A DNA stretch of 10,006 nt, from the NCBI GenBank assembly GCA_023300365.1, contig JALZWD010000138.1, forward strand, positions 1-10,006, given 5' to 3'. The first letter of the stretch is position 1, and each line of letters begins with the position of its first letter. Position numbers and translations under genes: made by a program. Source of the stretch: Flavimaricola sp. (GTDB lineage: Bacteria; Pseudomonadota; Alphaproteobacteria; Rhodobacterales; Rhodobacteraceae). The notes beneath the pieces were generated by a model, which worked only from the letters and a program-made list of their open reading frames with translations, ran no database searches and was not told the origin of the DNA. Of this stretch, positions 1 to 6,949 are shown piece by piece.

Positions 1-237
1 AAGGACGCGAGCGGCGAGGTTGTGACCCAACTTTCCCCGAACCAAGTCCGCGAGATGACCGCCCAAGGCGTGATTGCCGGTGGTATGATCCCCAAGACAG
101 AAACGGCGCTGGCGGCGCTTGATGCCGGTGTGCGCGCGGTGGTGATCCTTGATGGGCGCTTGCCTAATGCGAGCCTTCTTGAGCTGTTTACAGAGCATGG
201 GGCGGGATCGATTATCCGCGAGACCGACGCGGAATGA
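1..237 (+). CDS. argB: Acetylglutamate kinase, C-terminal part (5' end outside window)
   Basis: ArgB phosphorylates N-acetyl-L-glutamate with ATP, the second step of arginine biosynthesis, in the cytoplasm. The reading frame is open from base 1 and gives 78 residues before the TGA stop. Visible family features are the [14 protein letters not shown] segment (the Gly-Gly-Met-Ile-Pro-Lys block near the substrate and ATP site), the [10 protein letters not shown] strand, and the C-terminal [14 protein letters not shown] stretch, all in the order expected for the end of an amino-acid kinase fold. The N-terminal phosphate-binding loop lies upstream of the window. The tail resembles that of arginine-inhibited hexameric enzymes, but this is only an impression from a fragment. 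The stop overlaps the start of the next gene in ATGA, so the downstream Fe-S protein is probably co-transcribed and translationally coupled. Confidence 0.93.
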   Translation, partial: KDASGEVVTQLSPNQVREMTAQGVIAGGMIPKTETALAALDAGVRAVVILDGRLPNASLLELFTEHGAGSIIRETDAE

Positions 238-875
238 TGTCTTTGGCGGAGATCGAAGAGGTTCTTCGCCAAGAGCATTTGTTTGTTTCGGGGATCGTGC
301 ACGAAAACCTGCCCGATGGGGCCAAGTGTCTTTTGATGGTATCGCCTGACGAGCCTGGGTTTTGGGGGATGTTTACCCAGAGCCCAGAATACCAAGACGG
401 CGCAGCCGATCCGATGAACCGCTGGACCGAGGCAGCTTTGGCGCGGCTTGTCCCGCAGATCGCGGGGGCCTGTGCGTTTTTTCCGTTTGGGGGTCCGCCT
501 TGGCAGCCATTTATTGATTGGGCCACGCGGTCAGGCCAAGCGCATCCTTCGCCTGTGGGGCTTATGGTGCATGCACGTGCGGGTTTGTTTATCTCGTATC
601 GCGCGGCGATTGCTCTGCCCTACCCACTTGACCTTGCCGGGTCTGCGCGCCCTTGCGATGGGTGTTCGCAACCTTGCCTGACGGCCTGTCCTGTCGATGC
701 CTTTGCAGGCGGCAGCTATGATGTGCCCAAGTGTAAGGCGCATTTGGAGACAGATGCGGGCCGCGTGTGTCGAAATGGCTGCCTTGTGCGCCGTGCCTGC
801 CCTGTGGGACACTCCCTGCGCCTGCCCGAGCAATCGGCGTTTCATATGGAGGCCTTTCATCCCGATGTCGCTTAA
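234..875 (+). CDS. Ferredoxin-like protein with probable two [4Fe-4S] clusters, function unassigned
   Basis: This is a 213-residue soluble protein. Its C-terminal third has eight cysteines spaced as for two iron-sulfur clusters: C141-x2-C144-x3-C148-x3-C152-P, then C167, C179, C183 and C189-P (motifs [13 protein letters not shown] and [12 protein letters not shown]). The layout recalls the Fe-S domain of epoxyqueuosine reductase (QueG, COG1600), but the protein is far shorter and I see no cobalamin-binding part. The first 140 residues form an uncharacterised domain containing [12 protein letters not shown] (82-93) and [18 protein letters not shown] (108-125). No signal peptide or membrane segment is evident, so it is probably cytoplasmic. 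The start overlaps the argB stop in ATGATG; either adjacent Met codon could be used, and the Shine-Dalgarno site is weak, which fits translational coupling. An electron-transfer role is inference from the cysteine motif; the partner and substrate are unknown. Confidence 0.85.
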   Translation: MMSLAEIEEVLRQEHLFVSGIVHENLPDGAKCLLMVSPDEPGFWGMFTQSPEYQDGAADPMNRWTEAALARLVPQIAGACAFFPFGGPPWQPFIDWATRSGQAHPSPVGLMVHARAGLFISYRAAIALPYPLDLAGSARPCDGCSQPCLTACPVDAFAGGSYDVPKCKAHLETDAGRVCRNGCLVRRACPVGHSLRLPEQSAFHMEAFHPDVA

Positions 876-1365
876 GCTGATCCTGATCCGTCATTGTAAA
901 TCAAGCTGGGGCGCGTTTGATGCCGACGACCATGCGCGCGTGTTGAACGAGCGGGGGCGTGCGGCGGCGCCGTTGATTGGGGAATGGCTGTCGAAGGGTG
1001 GGCATGTGCCGGATGAGGTGATGTGCTCGGATGCCGCAAGAACGCAGGAGACGTGGCGCCGGATTGCGGGGGCGATGGTGATTGATGCGCCGATTAGCTT
1101 TTCGCGCGCGCTGTACCTTGCCCCGGACTTGGCGATGCTTGAGCACTTGCGCACGGCCACATCACCGACGGTCGCACTTGTTGGGCATAATCCGGGGATT
1201 GGGGAACTGGCGCTTGGCCTTGTGCGCAGCCACCCCGAGCACGACAGGTTTGCCGAGTATCCCACAGGGGCCACGACGGTGGTGACATTTGATGCCGCAA
1301 GCTGGGCTGATGTGGAGGAAGGGACCGGCGCGGTGGTGGATTTCACCGTACCGCGCGACCTTTAG
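865..1365 (+). CDS. SixA-type histidine phosphatase family protein
   Basis: A 166-residue single-domain histidine phosphatase (phosphoglycerate mutase-like fold), the usual size for SixA-like proteins. E. coli SixA removes phosphate from histidine phosphotransfer domains; whether this protein does so is unknown. The catalytic block is LILIRHCKSSW with nucleophile His10 flanked by Arg9; SDAARTQET (55-63) supplies the second arginine (Arg59), and VALVGHNPGIGEL (103-115) carries the second catalytic histidine, His108. The residue after the nucleophile is Cys, where most members have Gly or Ala. I chose the ATG at 865 because [10 protein letters not shown] is the normal N-terminus of the family and GGAGG lies 12 nt upstream. 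The frame is open further upstream but that part is antisensical overlap with the previous gene. It overlaps that gene by 11 nt, consistent with one operon. Confidence 0.88.
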   Translation: MSLKLILIRHCKSSWGAFDADDHARVLNERGRAAAPLIGEWLSKGGHVPDEVMCSDAARTQETWRRIAGAMVIDAPISFSRALYLAPDLAMLEHLRTATSPTVALVGHNPGIGELALGLVRSHPEHDRFAEYPTGATTVVTFDAASWADVEEGTGAVVDFTVPRDL

Positions 1366-1373
1366 ACAGCAAG

Positions 1374-1398
1374 AAGGGCGAGGTTTCCCCCGCCCCTT
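1374..1398. terminator. Possible bidirectional terminator between convergent operons
   Basis: The 53-nt gap between the stops of the converging phosphatase and bztD genes contains an imperfect GC-rich hairpin. The arms AAGGGCGAGG and CCCCCGCCCCTT close on a TTT loop, with one A-C mismatch and one or two bulged C residues. On the - strand it is followed by the T-rich TTCTT, on the + strand only by TTTG. The location between convergent genes is the main support; the stem is not perfect and neither U-tract is strong. Confidence 0.45.
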
Positions 1399-1418
1399 TG
1401 CAGCATTGTTGAACCCGT

Positions 1419-2210
1419 TTAGTGGCCGAGGATCTGGCTTAGGAACAGTTGTGTCCGCTCGGATTGTGGGTTGTTAAAGAACTCTTCAGGCTCGTTTTGC
1501 TCAACGATTTGACCTTGGTCCATGAAGATCACGCGGTTGGCGACCTGGCGGGCAAAGCCCATCTCGTGGGTCACGCAGAGCATTGTCATGCCTTCTTCGG
1601 CAAGCTCGATCATTGTGTCGAGAACCTCTTTGATCATCTCGGGGTCAAGCGCGGATGTTGGTTCGTCAAAGAGCATGATCCGTGGCTTCATGCACAAGGA
1701 CCGCGCAATCGCCACACGCTGTTGTTGGCCACCAGAGAGCATGCCGGGGTATTTGTTGGCCTGCTCGGGGATTTTGACCTTCTCGAGGAAGTGCATCGCG
1801 ATTTCTTCGGCTTCTTTCTTGGGTGTTTTACGCACCCAGATCGGCGCAAGCGTGCAGTTCTCAAGGATCGTCAGATGCGGGAAGAGGTTGAAGTGCTGGA
1901 AGCACATGCCGACTTCGGAGCGGATCTTGTCGATGTTTTTGAGGTCCGAAGACAGCTCGGTGCCATCAACGATGATCTGCCCTTGCTGGTGCTCTTCGAG
2001 ACGGTTGATACAGCGGATCAACGTGGATTTGCCGGAACCAGATGGCCCACAAATAACGATCCGCTCGCCGCGATACACCGTCAGGTCAATATCACGCAGC
2101 ACGTGGAATGTGCCGTACCATTTATTCATATTGGCGATTTGGATCGCCACCTCATCGGACACTTGCATGGCGGCCCGGTTGATCTCGCGGTCTGTTGCGA
2201 CGTCTGACAT
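1419..2210 (-). CDS. bztD: Polar amino-acid ABC transporter, ATP-binding protein
   Basis: The 263-residue ATPase that powers the amino-acid importer encoded by the three genes before it. All ABC motifs are intact: Walker [10 protein letters not shown] (55-63), Q-loop Gln105, signature LSGGQQQR (158-165), Walker B IMLFDE (178-183), D-loop SALD (186-189) and H-loop His215. The sequence belongs to the GlnQ/AapP/BztD group of polar amino-acid ATPases. The first 20 residues are a short extension before the usual fold. The start is set by AAGGAGA (2217-2223 on the + strand numbering), which overlaps the bztC stop and lies 6 nt from the ATG; the intergenic gap is only 11 nt. It is the last gene of the operon and faces the phosphatase gene across a short convergent gap. 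Assignment to bztD rather than aapP rests on operon resemblance; the two are orthologous in type. Confidence 0.95.
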   Translation of the reverse strand: MSDVATDREINRAAMQVSDEVAIQIANMNKWYGTFHVLRDIDLTVYRGERIVICGPSGSGKSTLIRCINRLEEHQQGQIIVDGTELSSDLKNIDKIRSEVGMCFQHFNLFPHLTILENCTLAPIWVRKTPKKEAEEIAMHFLEKVKIPEQANKYPGMLSGGQQQRVAIARSLCMKPRIMLFDEPTSALDPEMIKEVLDTMIELAEEGMTMLCVTHEMGFARQVANRVIFMDQGQIVEQNEPEEFFNNPQSERTQLFLSQILGH

Positions 2211-2221
2211 GTCAGGTCTCC

Positions 2222-3535
2222 TTAACGATGTTCACGCTGGAGTTTTTTCTCCAGGTAGAGTGAGTAGCGGCCCATGCTAAAGCAAAAGATGAAGAACACG
2301 ACGCCGACAAAGAGGAACAATTCCCAATAGACGCCGTTCCAATCGGTGCTGGCGCGGATCGCGTTGGTGAAACCAATTGGATCGAGCAAGCCAATAAACA
2401 GAACGAGTGTCGTATCTTTGAACAGGCCGATGAACGAATTCACGATGCCGGGAATTGAAATTTTCAAAGCTTGCGGCAAGACGATGAGCCGCATGGATTT
2501 GGTATAGTCGAGACCCAACGCATCGCCCGCCTCGTACTGCCCTTTTGGCAGGGCGGCGAGGCCACCGCGCACAACCTCGGCGATATAGGCCGAGGAAAAG
2601 AGTGTTACCATGATGATAACGCGCAAGGTCAGGTCAAAGTTGGTGCCGGGTGGCAAAAAGTAGTTGAGCAAAAGCGATGCCGTCAGCAGCCAAACGATCA
2701 GTGGCACGCCTCGGATCACTTCGATGAAGATCACCGAGAACTTGCTGAGGATAAACAGATCAGATTGGCGACCTAAGGCCAACAAAATGCCCAGCGGCAA
2801 GGACAACACAATGCCCGCAACGCCGATAATGATGGCCAAGAAAAACCCGCCGATGTCGCTGCTTTTGATGCTTCTGATTTCGAGGGGGATGATCGATGAG
2901 AGTGTTTCGGCCAAGGGACCGAGGGCATAGAACCAGAACAAGATCGGGACGATGATTGCCCCGAGGCTCGCCAAAATTCCGTTAACGCCTTCGAGCATGC
3001 GGTATGCGACAAAGCCAAGAACGAAGCCCAATGCGATCAACAGTGGCAACCACAGCGAACCGCCCCAGATCAACCAAACGAGGACGAACGGCGACAATGC
3101 CGTCAGGATCAAGGTTTGGCGCGGGATGGATTGGAACAAGACGGGCATCACAGCCAAGAGGAAGATGATGAACGACAGGATTGGACGCCAGTAAAGCTCG
3201 GGTGGGTAAAACCCAAACATAAGCTGGTGCCAGCGATCTTTGATTACACCAAAGCAGGCACCGTCATGCCCGGTGAGGCCGCGTGCCGCCAAAATTTCGC
3301 GGCATTCGGACAACGATCCAGCATTCCAAACCGAATTGAGAAGCCACGGTAAAATCGCGCTGACGACCAAGTAGAGGACGTAGAGCGAGATGAACGTTAG
3401 AACAGCGTTCAACCAGCTTGAGAAGAGGTTCTCGCGCAGCCATTTGATCACGCCCGTCTCAGCGGTGGGTGGATCGGTTTCCGGCAGCATTGATTGGCGG
3501 ACGTAGCTTGTGGAATGTGCATGAAGGTCGGACAT
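2222..3535 (-). CDS. bztC: Polar amino-acid ABC transporter, permease
   Basis: A 437-residue inner-membrane subunit that pairs with BztB to form the translocation channel. There are several hydrophobic segments, including about 41-66, 116-136, 140-180, 190-209, 230-255, 265-291, 303-320 and 403-420. The cytoplasmic EAA loop that contacts the ATPase runs from about Glu320 to Gly341 ([14 protein letters not shown] then YEAGDALGL), followed by [20 protein letters not shown] and the typical FKDTTLV. The N-terminal half is longer than in simple GlnP/HisM permeases (about 220 residues), with an extra membrane region and a Cys-containing loop (78-101); this long form is what the BztC/AapM group shows. 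It starts 1 nt after the bztB stop, with GGAGGAG 7 nt upstream of the ATG, so coupled translation is likely. Confidence 0.95.
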   Translation of the reverse strand: MSDLHAHSTSYVRQSMLPETDPPTAETGVIKWLRENLFSSWLNAVLTFISLYVLYLVVSAILPWLLNSVWNAGSLSECREILAARGLTGHDGACFGVIKDRWHQLMFGFYPPELYWRPILSFIIFLLAVMPVLFQSIPRQTLILTALSPFVLVWLIWGGSLWLPLLIALGFVLGFVAYRMLEGVNGILASLGAIIVPILFWFYALGPLAETLSSIIPLEIRSIKSSDIGGFFLAIIIGVAGIVLSLPLGILLALGRQSDLFILSKFSVIFIEVIRGVPLIVWLLTASLLLNYFLPPGTNFDLTLRVIIMVTLFSSAYIAEVVRGGLAALPKGQYEAGDALGLDYTKSMRLIVLPQALKISIPGIVNSFIGLFKDTTLVLFIGLLDPIGFTNAIRASTDWNGVYWELFLFVGVVFFIFCFSMGRYSLYLEKKLQREHR

Positions 3536-3536
3536 A

Positions 3537-4841
3537 TCAGCGCTCCTCCAATTTGGTTGAGGCGTTGTAGACGTTCATCGCGCCCGAAATTAGCAGCGAC
3601 AGAACCAAGTAGAACAACGCCATAAGCAGCATTCCCTCAAGTTCGCGGCCCGTTTGGTTGATGGTGATACCACCCAGCGTGGCGCGCACGTCCATATAGC
3701 CCACCGCAATCGCCAGCGATGAGTTTTTCGTCAGGTTGAGGTATTGCGAGATCAGCGGCGGGATAATAACCCGCATCGCCTGTGGCAGGATGATCAGGTT
3801 CATCGTCCAGTTGGGACGCATGCCCAGAGCAAACGCCGCCTCGGACTGGCCTTTGCTGACGGCCATGATACCGGCGCGCACGATTTCGGCGATGAAAGCA
3901 CCGGTATAAAGCGACAAGGCAAACCAGAGCGCGATCAGCGAGTTGCGCAGGTGCACACCTTCGGTGAAGTTAAAGCCCTTGAGGTAAGGTTGCACGATCG
4001 TGGCCCCAAGCGCGAAGAGCGCAATCGCGGTTGGGATAACGATCAATCCGAGGCGAATATACCAAGTGGTTGGGCGGATGCCCGTTGCCTGTTGTGTTAC
4101 ATCGGCACGTTTGGTCACGACGCGGGCCGCAAAAATCGACGCGCCAAGCACACCGGCCAGCACCAGCCAATCGGCCCAAGATGACGGAGGTGGGGGTACC
4201 TCGGTGCCATCGGCCACGGCCGCATCGACGGCCGCTTGATGTTCGGCGCCAGAAGCACCCAGAGAGTTTTCAAATCCTAACCGGGGGATATAGATGCCAC
4301 GGTTGGTGACCGCGACGCTATCGCCCAGAGCCATGCTGGCGACAGGTTCATCACCGCGGAAGTCGCGAGGTTGCGGCATGCTTTCTGTCATCACCGCAAA
4401 GATCAGGATGATCCAAAGCAGCAAGGGCACGTTGCGGAAGCCTTCGACGTAGATCGCCATGAGATTGCTGACGACCCAGTTTTTCGACAAGCGGAGCACA
4501 CCGGCAAACACACCAAGAATGGTGGCGGTGATACAGCCCAAGACAGCGACCAAGAGGGTATTGAGCATCCCCACAATCGCCGCGCGCAGGTGCGTGCTTT
4601 GGCTGTTGTAGTCGATCAAACGTTGGTTGATGTCGTAGCCCGCTTGGTTGTTGAGGAACCCAAAGCGGAAATCTTTACCCAAAGCTTCGAGGTTCTGGAT
4701 CGTGTTGTTCAGCAGCCAGGCAAAGCCAAGCGCGATCAGGATCGCAGCGATGACTTGGATTGTCATCGACCTGTAGCGGGTATCATAAATAAGTTGGCTT
4801 AGCCGAAAGCTTTGCTTTGGCGGCTCTGTCATGGACGACAT
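3537..4841 (-). CDS. bztB: Polar amino-acid ABC transporter, permease
   Basis: A 434-residue inner-membrane permease, partner of BztC. Hydrophobic segments are visible at about 27-47, 88-115, 125-151, 224-241, 262-284, 300-318 and 402-423. The EAA loop is at about 318-340 (AEIVRAGIMAVSKGQ then SEAAFALG), followed by LIILPQAMRVIIPPLISQYL and the family-typical LTKNSSLAIAVGYMD. Between about residues 152 and 223 lies a hydrophilic stretch with a PPPPSS run, probably a periplasmic loop; the long permeases of the AapQ/BztB type carry such an insert, unlike GlnP. The start at 4841 is supported by GGGAG 7 nt upstream; the second Met (residue 4) has no comparable site. A 156-nt spacer with a strong stem-loop separates it from bztA, while bztC follows after 1 nt. 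Confidence 0.95.
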   Translation of the reverse strand: MSSMTEPPKQSFRLSQLIYDTRYRSMTIQVIAAILIALGFAWLLNNTIQNLEALGKDFRFGFLNNQAGYDINQRLIDYNSQSTHLRAAIVGMLNTLLVAVLGCITATILGVFAGVLRLSKNWVVSNLMAIYVEGFRNVPLLLWIILIFAVMTESMPQPRDFRGDEPVASMALGDSVAVTNRGIYIPRLGFENSLGASGAEHQAAVDAAVADGTEVPPPPSSWADWLVLAGVLGASIFAARVVTKRADVTQQATGIRPTTWYIRLGLIVIPTAIALFALGATIVQPYLKGFNFTEGVHLRNSLIALWFALSLYTGAFIAEIVRAGIMAVSKGQSEAAFALGMRPNWTMNLIILPQAMRVIIPPLISQYLNLTKNSSLAIAVGYMDVRATLGGITINQTGRELEGMLLMALFYLVLSLLISGAMNVYNASTKLEER

Positions 4842-4906
4842 AGTGACTCTCCCGTGGGGCGCGTGATCCCGGTACCATGCCGATTTGTTCGACTATGTCC
4901 GTATGC

Positions 4907-4944
4907 GGATTTTGCGTGATCGTCGTGGGGCAATGGTAAAATCC
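4907..4944 (-). repeat. Second inverted repeat in the bztA-bztB spacer
   Basis: GGATTTT (4907-4913) and AAAATCC (4938-4944) form a 7-bp perfect inverted repeat around a 24-nt loop; a G-T and a C-G pair can extend it to 9 bp. It lies between the main stem-loop and the bztB ribosome-binding site. Its role is unknown and a chance origin cannot be excluded. Confidence 0.35.
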
Positions 4945-4957
4945 AGAGCCCTAAGTG

Positions 4958-4987
4958 AAGAGGGCGCGGTTGACGCCGCGCCCTCTT
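4958..4987 (-). terminator. Intercistronic stem-loop after bztA (partial terminator or mRNA 3' stabiliser)
   Basis: A perfect 12-bp GC-rich stem (AAGAGGGCGCGG pairing with CCGCGCCCTCTT) closes a 6-nt loop, 10 nt beyond the bztA stop. On the transcribed strand it is followed by CTTCACTTAGGG, which lacks a proper U-tract, so complete termination looks unlikely. Such structures behind binding-protein genes of ABC operons commonly protect the upstream mRNA or let only part of the transcripts read through, giving excess binding protein. That function is inferred here from position and structure. Confidence 0.75.
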
Positions 4988-4997
4988 GGTATTGGAT

Positions 4998-6017
4998 TTA
5001 GCGGAAAGGTGGCGAGTAGAGAAGGCCGCCGTCTGTCCACTGAGCGTTCAGGCCACGGGCCAGACCGATTGGTGTGTTCTCACCAATGTTGTCTTCGAAC
5101 AGCTCGCCGTAGTTGCCGCCAACGCCGATCGCGCGCGCAGCCCAGTCGGCGTCGAGGCCGATGTAGGAGCCCAGCTCGCCTTCGGTGCCCAAGAGACGGT
5201 TGATCTCAGGGTTGTCGCCAGCAGCGCCAGCCAATTCACCAACGTTTGCAGATGTCACACCCAGCTCTTCAGCCGAGATCAGTGCGTTGAGTGTCCAGCG
5301 AACAATGTCGCCCCACTCGTTGTCACCGTGACGGACCAGCGGGCCGAGTGGCTCTTTGGAGATGATCTCAGGCAACAGAACGTGGTCGCCTGGGTTCTCG
5401 AAAGTCGCACGTGTCGCGGCAAGGCCGGAGGCGTCTGTTGTGTAGACGTCACAGGCACCAGCGAGGTACTGCTGCTGAGCTTCAGCGTTGGTTTCGATTG
5501 GCACAGGCTCGTATGAGATGTTGTTGGTGCGGAAGAAGTCAGCAAGGTTCAGCTCGGTTGTTGTACCGGTCTGAATGCAGACAGTCGCGCCATCAAGCTC
5601 TTTGGCGGACGAAACGCCCAGCTCGCTTGGGATCATGAAGCCTTGGCCGTCGTAGTAGTTGACGCCAACAAATTCAAACGCGAGGTCGGTGTCGCGGGAG
5701 AATGTCCATGTTGTGTTACGCGCCAGCATGTCGATCTCGCCGGAAGCGAGCGCTGTGAAGCGTGTTTGACCAGTTGTTGGCACGAAGTTTACAGCGTTGG
5801 AGTCGCCGAGAACCGCGGCAGCAACTGCGCGGCAAACGCCAACGTCAAAGCCCGTCCATACGCCATTGGCGTCGGGAGCTGCGAAGCCAACCAGACCAGT
5901 TGTTACACCACAGTTCAACGAACCACGGTCCGTCACGTCACCAAGCGTATCCGCATGGGCCGTACCGGCAACCAGACCAGCAACGGTCATAGCACCGAGA
6001 ATAACGGTATTTTTCAT
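4998..6017 (-). CDS. bztA: Polar amino-acid ABC transporter, periplasmic substrate-binding protein
   Basis: A 339-residue binding protein that delivers amino acids (glutamate, glutamine, aspartate and asparagine in characterised Bzt systems) to the BztBC channel. The N-terminus MKNTVILGAM...AGTAHA is a signal peptide with Lys2, a hydrophobic core and an AHA cleavage site after residue 22. The mature part belongs to the type 3 solute-binding family (GltI/AapJ/BztA): CGVTTGLVGFA (36-46), GFDVGVCRAVAAAV (56-69), MLARNTTWTFSRD (97-109) with the ligand-contacting Arg100, and VCIQTGTTTELNLADFF (146-162). Substrate cannot be read from sequence alone. The frame extends 10 codons upstream, but the start at 6017 is preferred because AGGAAGAGG ends 5 nt before it and gives a clean signal peptide. 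It is the first gene of the operon. Confidence 0.95.
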   Translation of the reverse strand: MKNTVILGAMTVAGLVAGTAHADTLGDVTDRGSLNCGVTTGLVGFAAPDANGVWTGFDVGVCRAVAAAVLGDSNAVNFVPTTGQTRFTALASGEIDMLARNTTWTFSRDTDLAFEFVGVNYYDGQGFMIPSELGVSSAKELDGATVCIQTGTTTELNLADFFRTNNISYEPVPIETNAEAQQQYLAGACDVYTTDASGLAATRATFENPGDHVLLPEIISKEPLGPLVRHGDNEWGDIVRWTLNALISAEELGVTSANVGELAGAAGDNPEINRLLGTEGELGSYIGLDADWAARAIGVGGNYGELFEDNIGENTPIGLARGLNAQWTDGGLLYSPPFR

Positions 6018-6022
6018 GTGTA

Positions 6023-6031
6023 CCTCTTCCT
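6023..6031 (-). promoter_or_regulatory. bztA: Ribosome-binding site deciding the bztA start
   Basis: AGGAAGAGG, with AGAGG 5 nt from the ATG at 6017, selects the MKNTVILG start over the in-frame ATG 30 nt further upstream, whose extra ten residues would spoil the signal peptide. Confidence 0.7.
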
Positions 6032-6061
6032 GAGTTTTGCCCCACATGTTCGGGGGCGATA

Positions 6062-6133
6062 GATTGGGAGCGTGTTGACCACGTCCCTATGGATTGAGAG
6101 ACGCGCCAAGCACGTCCATGACCTCAGATTGAG
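6062..6133 (-). repeat. Imperfect tandem repeat in the bztA leader
   Basis: Reading the - strand, CTCAATC (6133-6127) plus GGACGTG (6117-6111) recurs as CTCAATC (6098-6092) plus GGACGTG (6086-6080), and a weaker CTCCCAATC is at 6070-6062. The spacing between the two blocks differs (9 and 5 nt), so this is an imperfect duplication of about 31-35 nt. It sits in the predicted 5' leader and overlaps the candidate -10 box. A regulator-binding role is possible but unproven. Confidence 0.4.
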
Positions 6134-6155
6134 CGGAATCGTGCTGTGAGGTCAA
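6127..6155 (-). promoter_or_regulatory. Candidate sigma-70 promoter for bztABCD
   Basis: On the - strand, TTGACC (6155-6150) is five of six to the -35 consensus, followed after 17 nt by TCAATC (6132-6127), a poor match to the -10. It would give a leader of about 100 nt. Alphaproteobacterial vegetative promoters often have a good -35 and a loose -10. The rest of the 218-nt gap (6018-6235) shows no open frame and no clear terminator for the upstream ATP12 gene. Confidence 0.4.
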
Positions 6156-6235
6156 GGGTTTCCAAGCTGCAAATCCAGTAACATGACGTTGCGAATTTTC
6201 TGGCTGGGCTATGATTTGTGCGAGATCGCCGAATT

Positions 6236-6949
6236 CTATGGTTTTTTAAGCTGATTGAGGAGGTTAGCTGCGCCCTCAAAGGCGGTTTGTTTTATTGCGG
6301 CGGCAGCGTCCGCTTCTTCGTCGTTGCCCCATTGTTCTTGTTGAAACACCTCATCGAGCCGCGAAAGCGACCAAGCGGAGGTGGCGGAGACGTGATTCTT
6401 ATCCACAGCGAAGGCAAGGACGAGGCTTCCGGAAAGGCTGACCAATTCATGAAATGCGGACAAGGAAAACGCATCAAACGACGACAAACGCGTGCGGAAA
6501 TTTTCGAGGGATTGCGGCGGTTGGGGGACGGGCATAATGCCCGCAATTGTTTGCAAAGGGGCGTTGAGTGTAGCAGCGCTCCACGCAAGAAGCGGGTCCC
6601 ATTTCGCGGCTTGTCTTTGGACCAATTCGGAGGGCCCTTCGGCCCGGTAGCAGAGCAAATCGCTGGCTCCGTATTCGACAAGATGGGCGACCACCTGCGG
6701 CAAACGCAAGCTGACCTTATCAATTGCGACGTTGGCGGTGCGGGTGGCGGGCATTGTGCCGGGGTTCACTTCGTCGGTTTGGTCACGCCATTCTTGGGCG
6801 ATGACCTCGGCAAACCCGTGTGTTGGGACCAGCAATGGCGCCTTGGCGGGTGTGCGGACGGGGCGACCATCAAGGTGAATGGCAAAGCCGTCATCTTGGG
6901 CCTCAACACTGACGGTTTCCCAAAACCGTTTGGCTTTCCACTCGCTCAT
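6236..6949 (-). CDS. ATP12 family F1-ATPase assembly chaperone
   Basis: A 237-residue protein of the ATP12 family. In mitochondria Atp12p binds the F1 alpha subunit and prevents its aggregation until the alpha/beta hexamer forms; the alphaproteobacterial members are presumed to do the same in the cytoplasm. Conserved blocks are KRFW (7-10), GRPVRTPAKAPL (28-39), MPATRTANVAID (66-77), VEYGASDLLCYRA (91-103), AAKWDPLLAW (114-123) and the C-terminal RLDEVFQQEQWG (197-208) followed by acidic residues. There is no signal peptide or membrane segment, and the length is normal for a bacterial member. The ATG overlaps the stop of the upstream HAD gene by 4 nt, so translation is probably coupled. It is the last gene of the rarA-crcB block. 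The family assignment is firm; the role in this organism is inferred. Confidence 0.9.
   Translation of the reverse strand: MSEWKAKRFWETVSVEAQDDGFAIHLDGRPVRTPAKAPLLVPTHGFAEVIAQEWRDQTDEVNPGTMPATRTANVAIDKVSLRLPQVVAHLVEYGASDLLCYRAEGPSELVQRQAAKWDPLLAWSAATLNAPLQTIAGIMPVPQPPQSLENFRTRLSSFDAFSLSAFHELVSLSGSLVLAFAVDKNHVSATSAWSLSRLDEVFQQEQWGNDEEADAAAAIKQTAFEGAANLLNQLKKP

Noticed and set aside
697..864. A 56-residue N-terminal extension of the histidine phosphatase
   Set aside because: It would overlap the Fe-S gene extensively; the family begins with a short strand just before RH, matching the ATG at 865.
1449..2280. Two long + strand open frames (about 250 codons each) antisense to bztD
   Set aside because: bztD opposite them has every ABC motif. 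The antisense translations show no recognisable domain and arise from the codon bias of the real gene.
3993..4388. Hydrophilic insert in BztB as a possible fusion or inserted domain
   Set aside because: Long permeases of the AapQ/BztB type normally carry an extended loop here, so it is probably family-typical.
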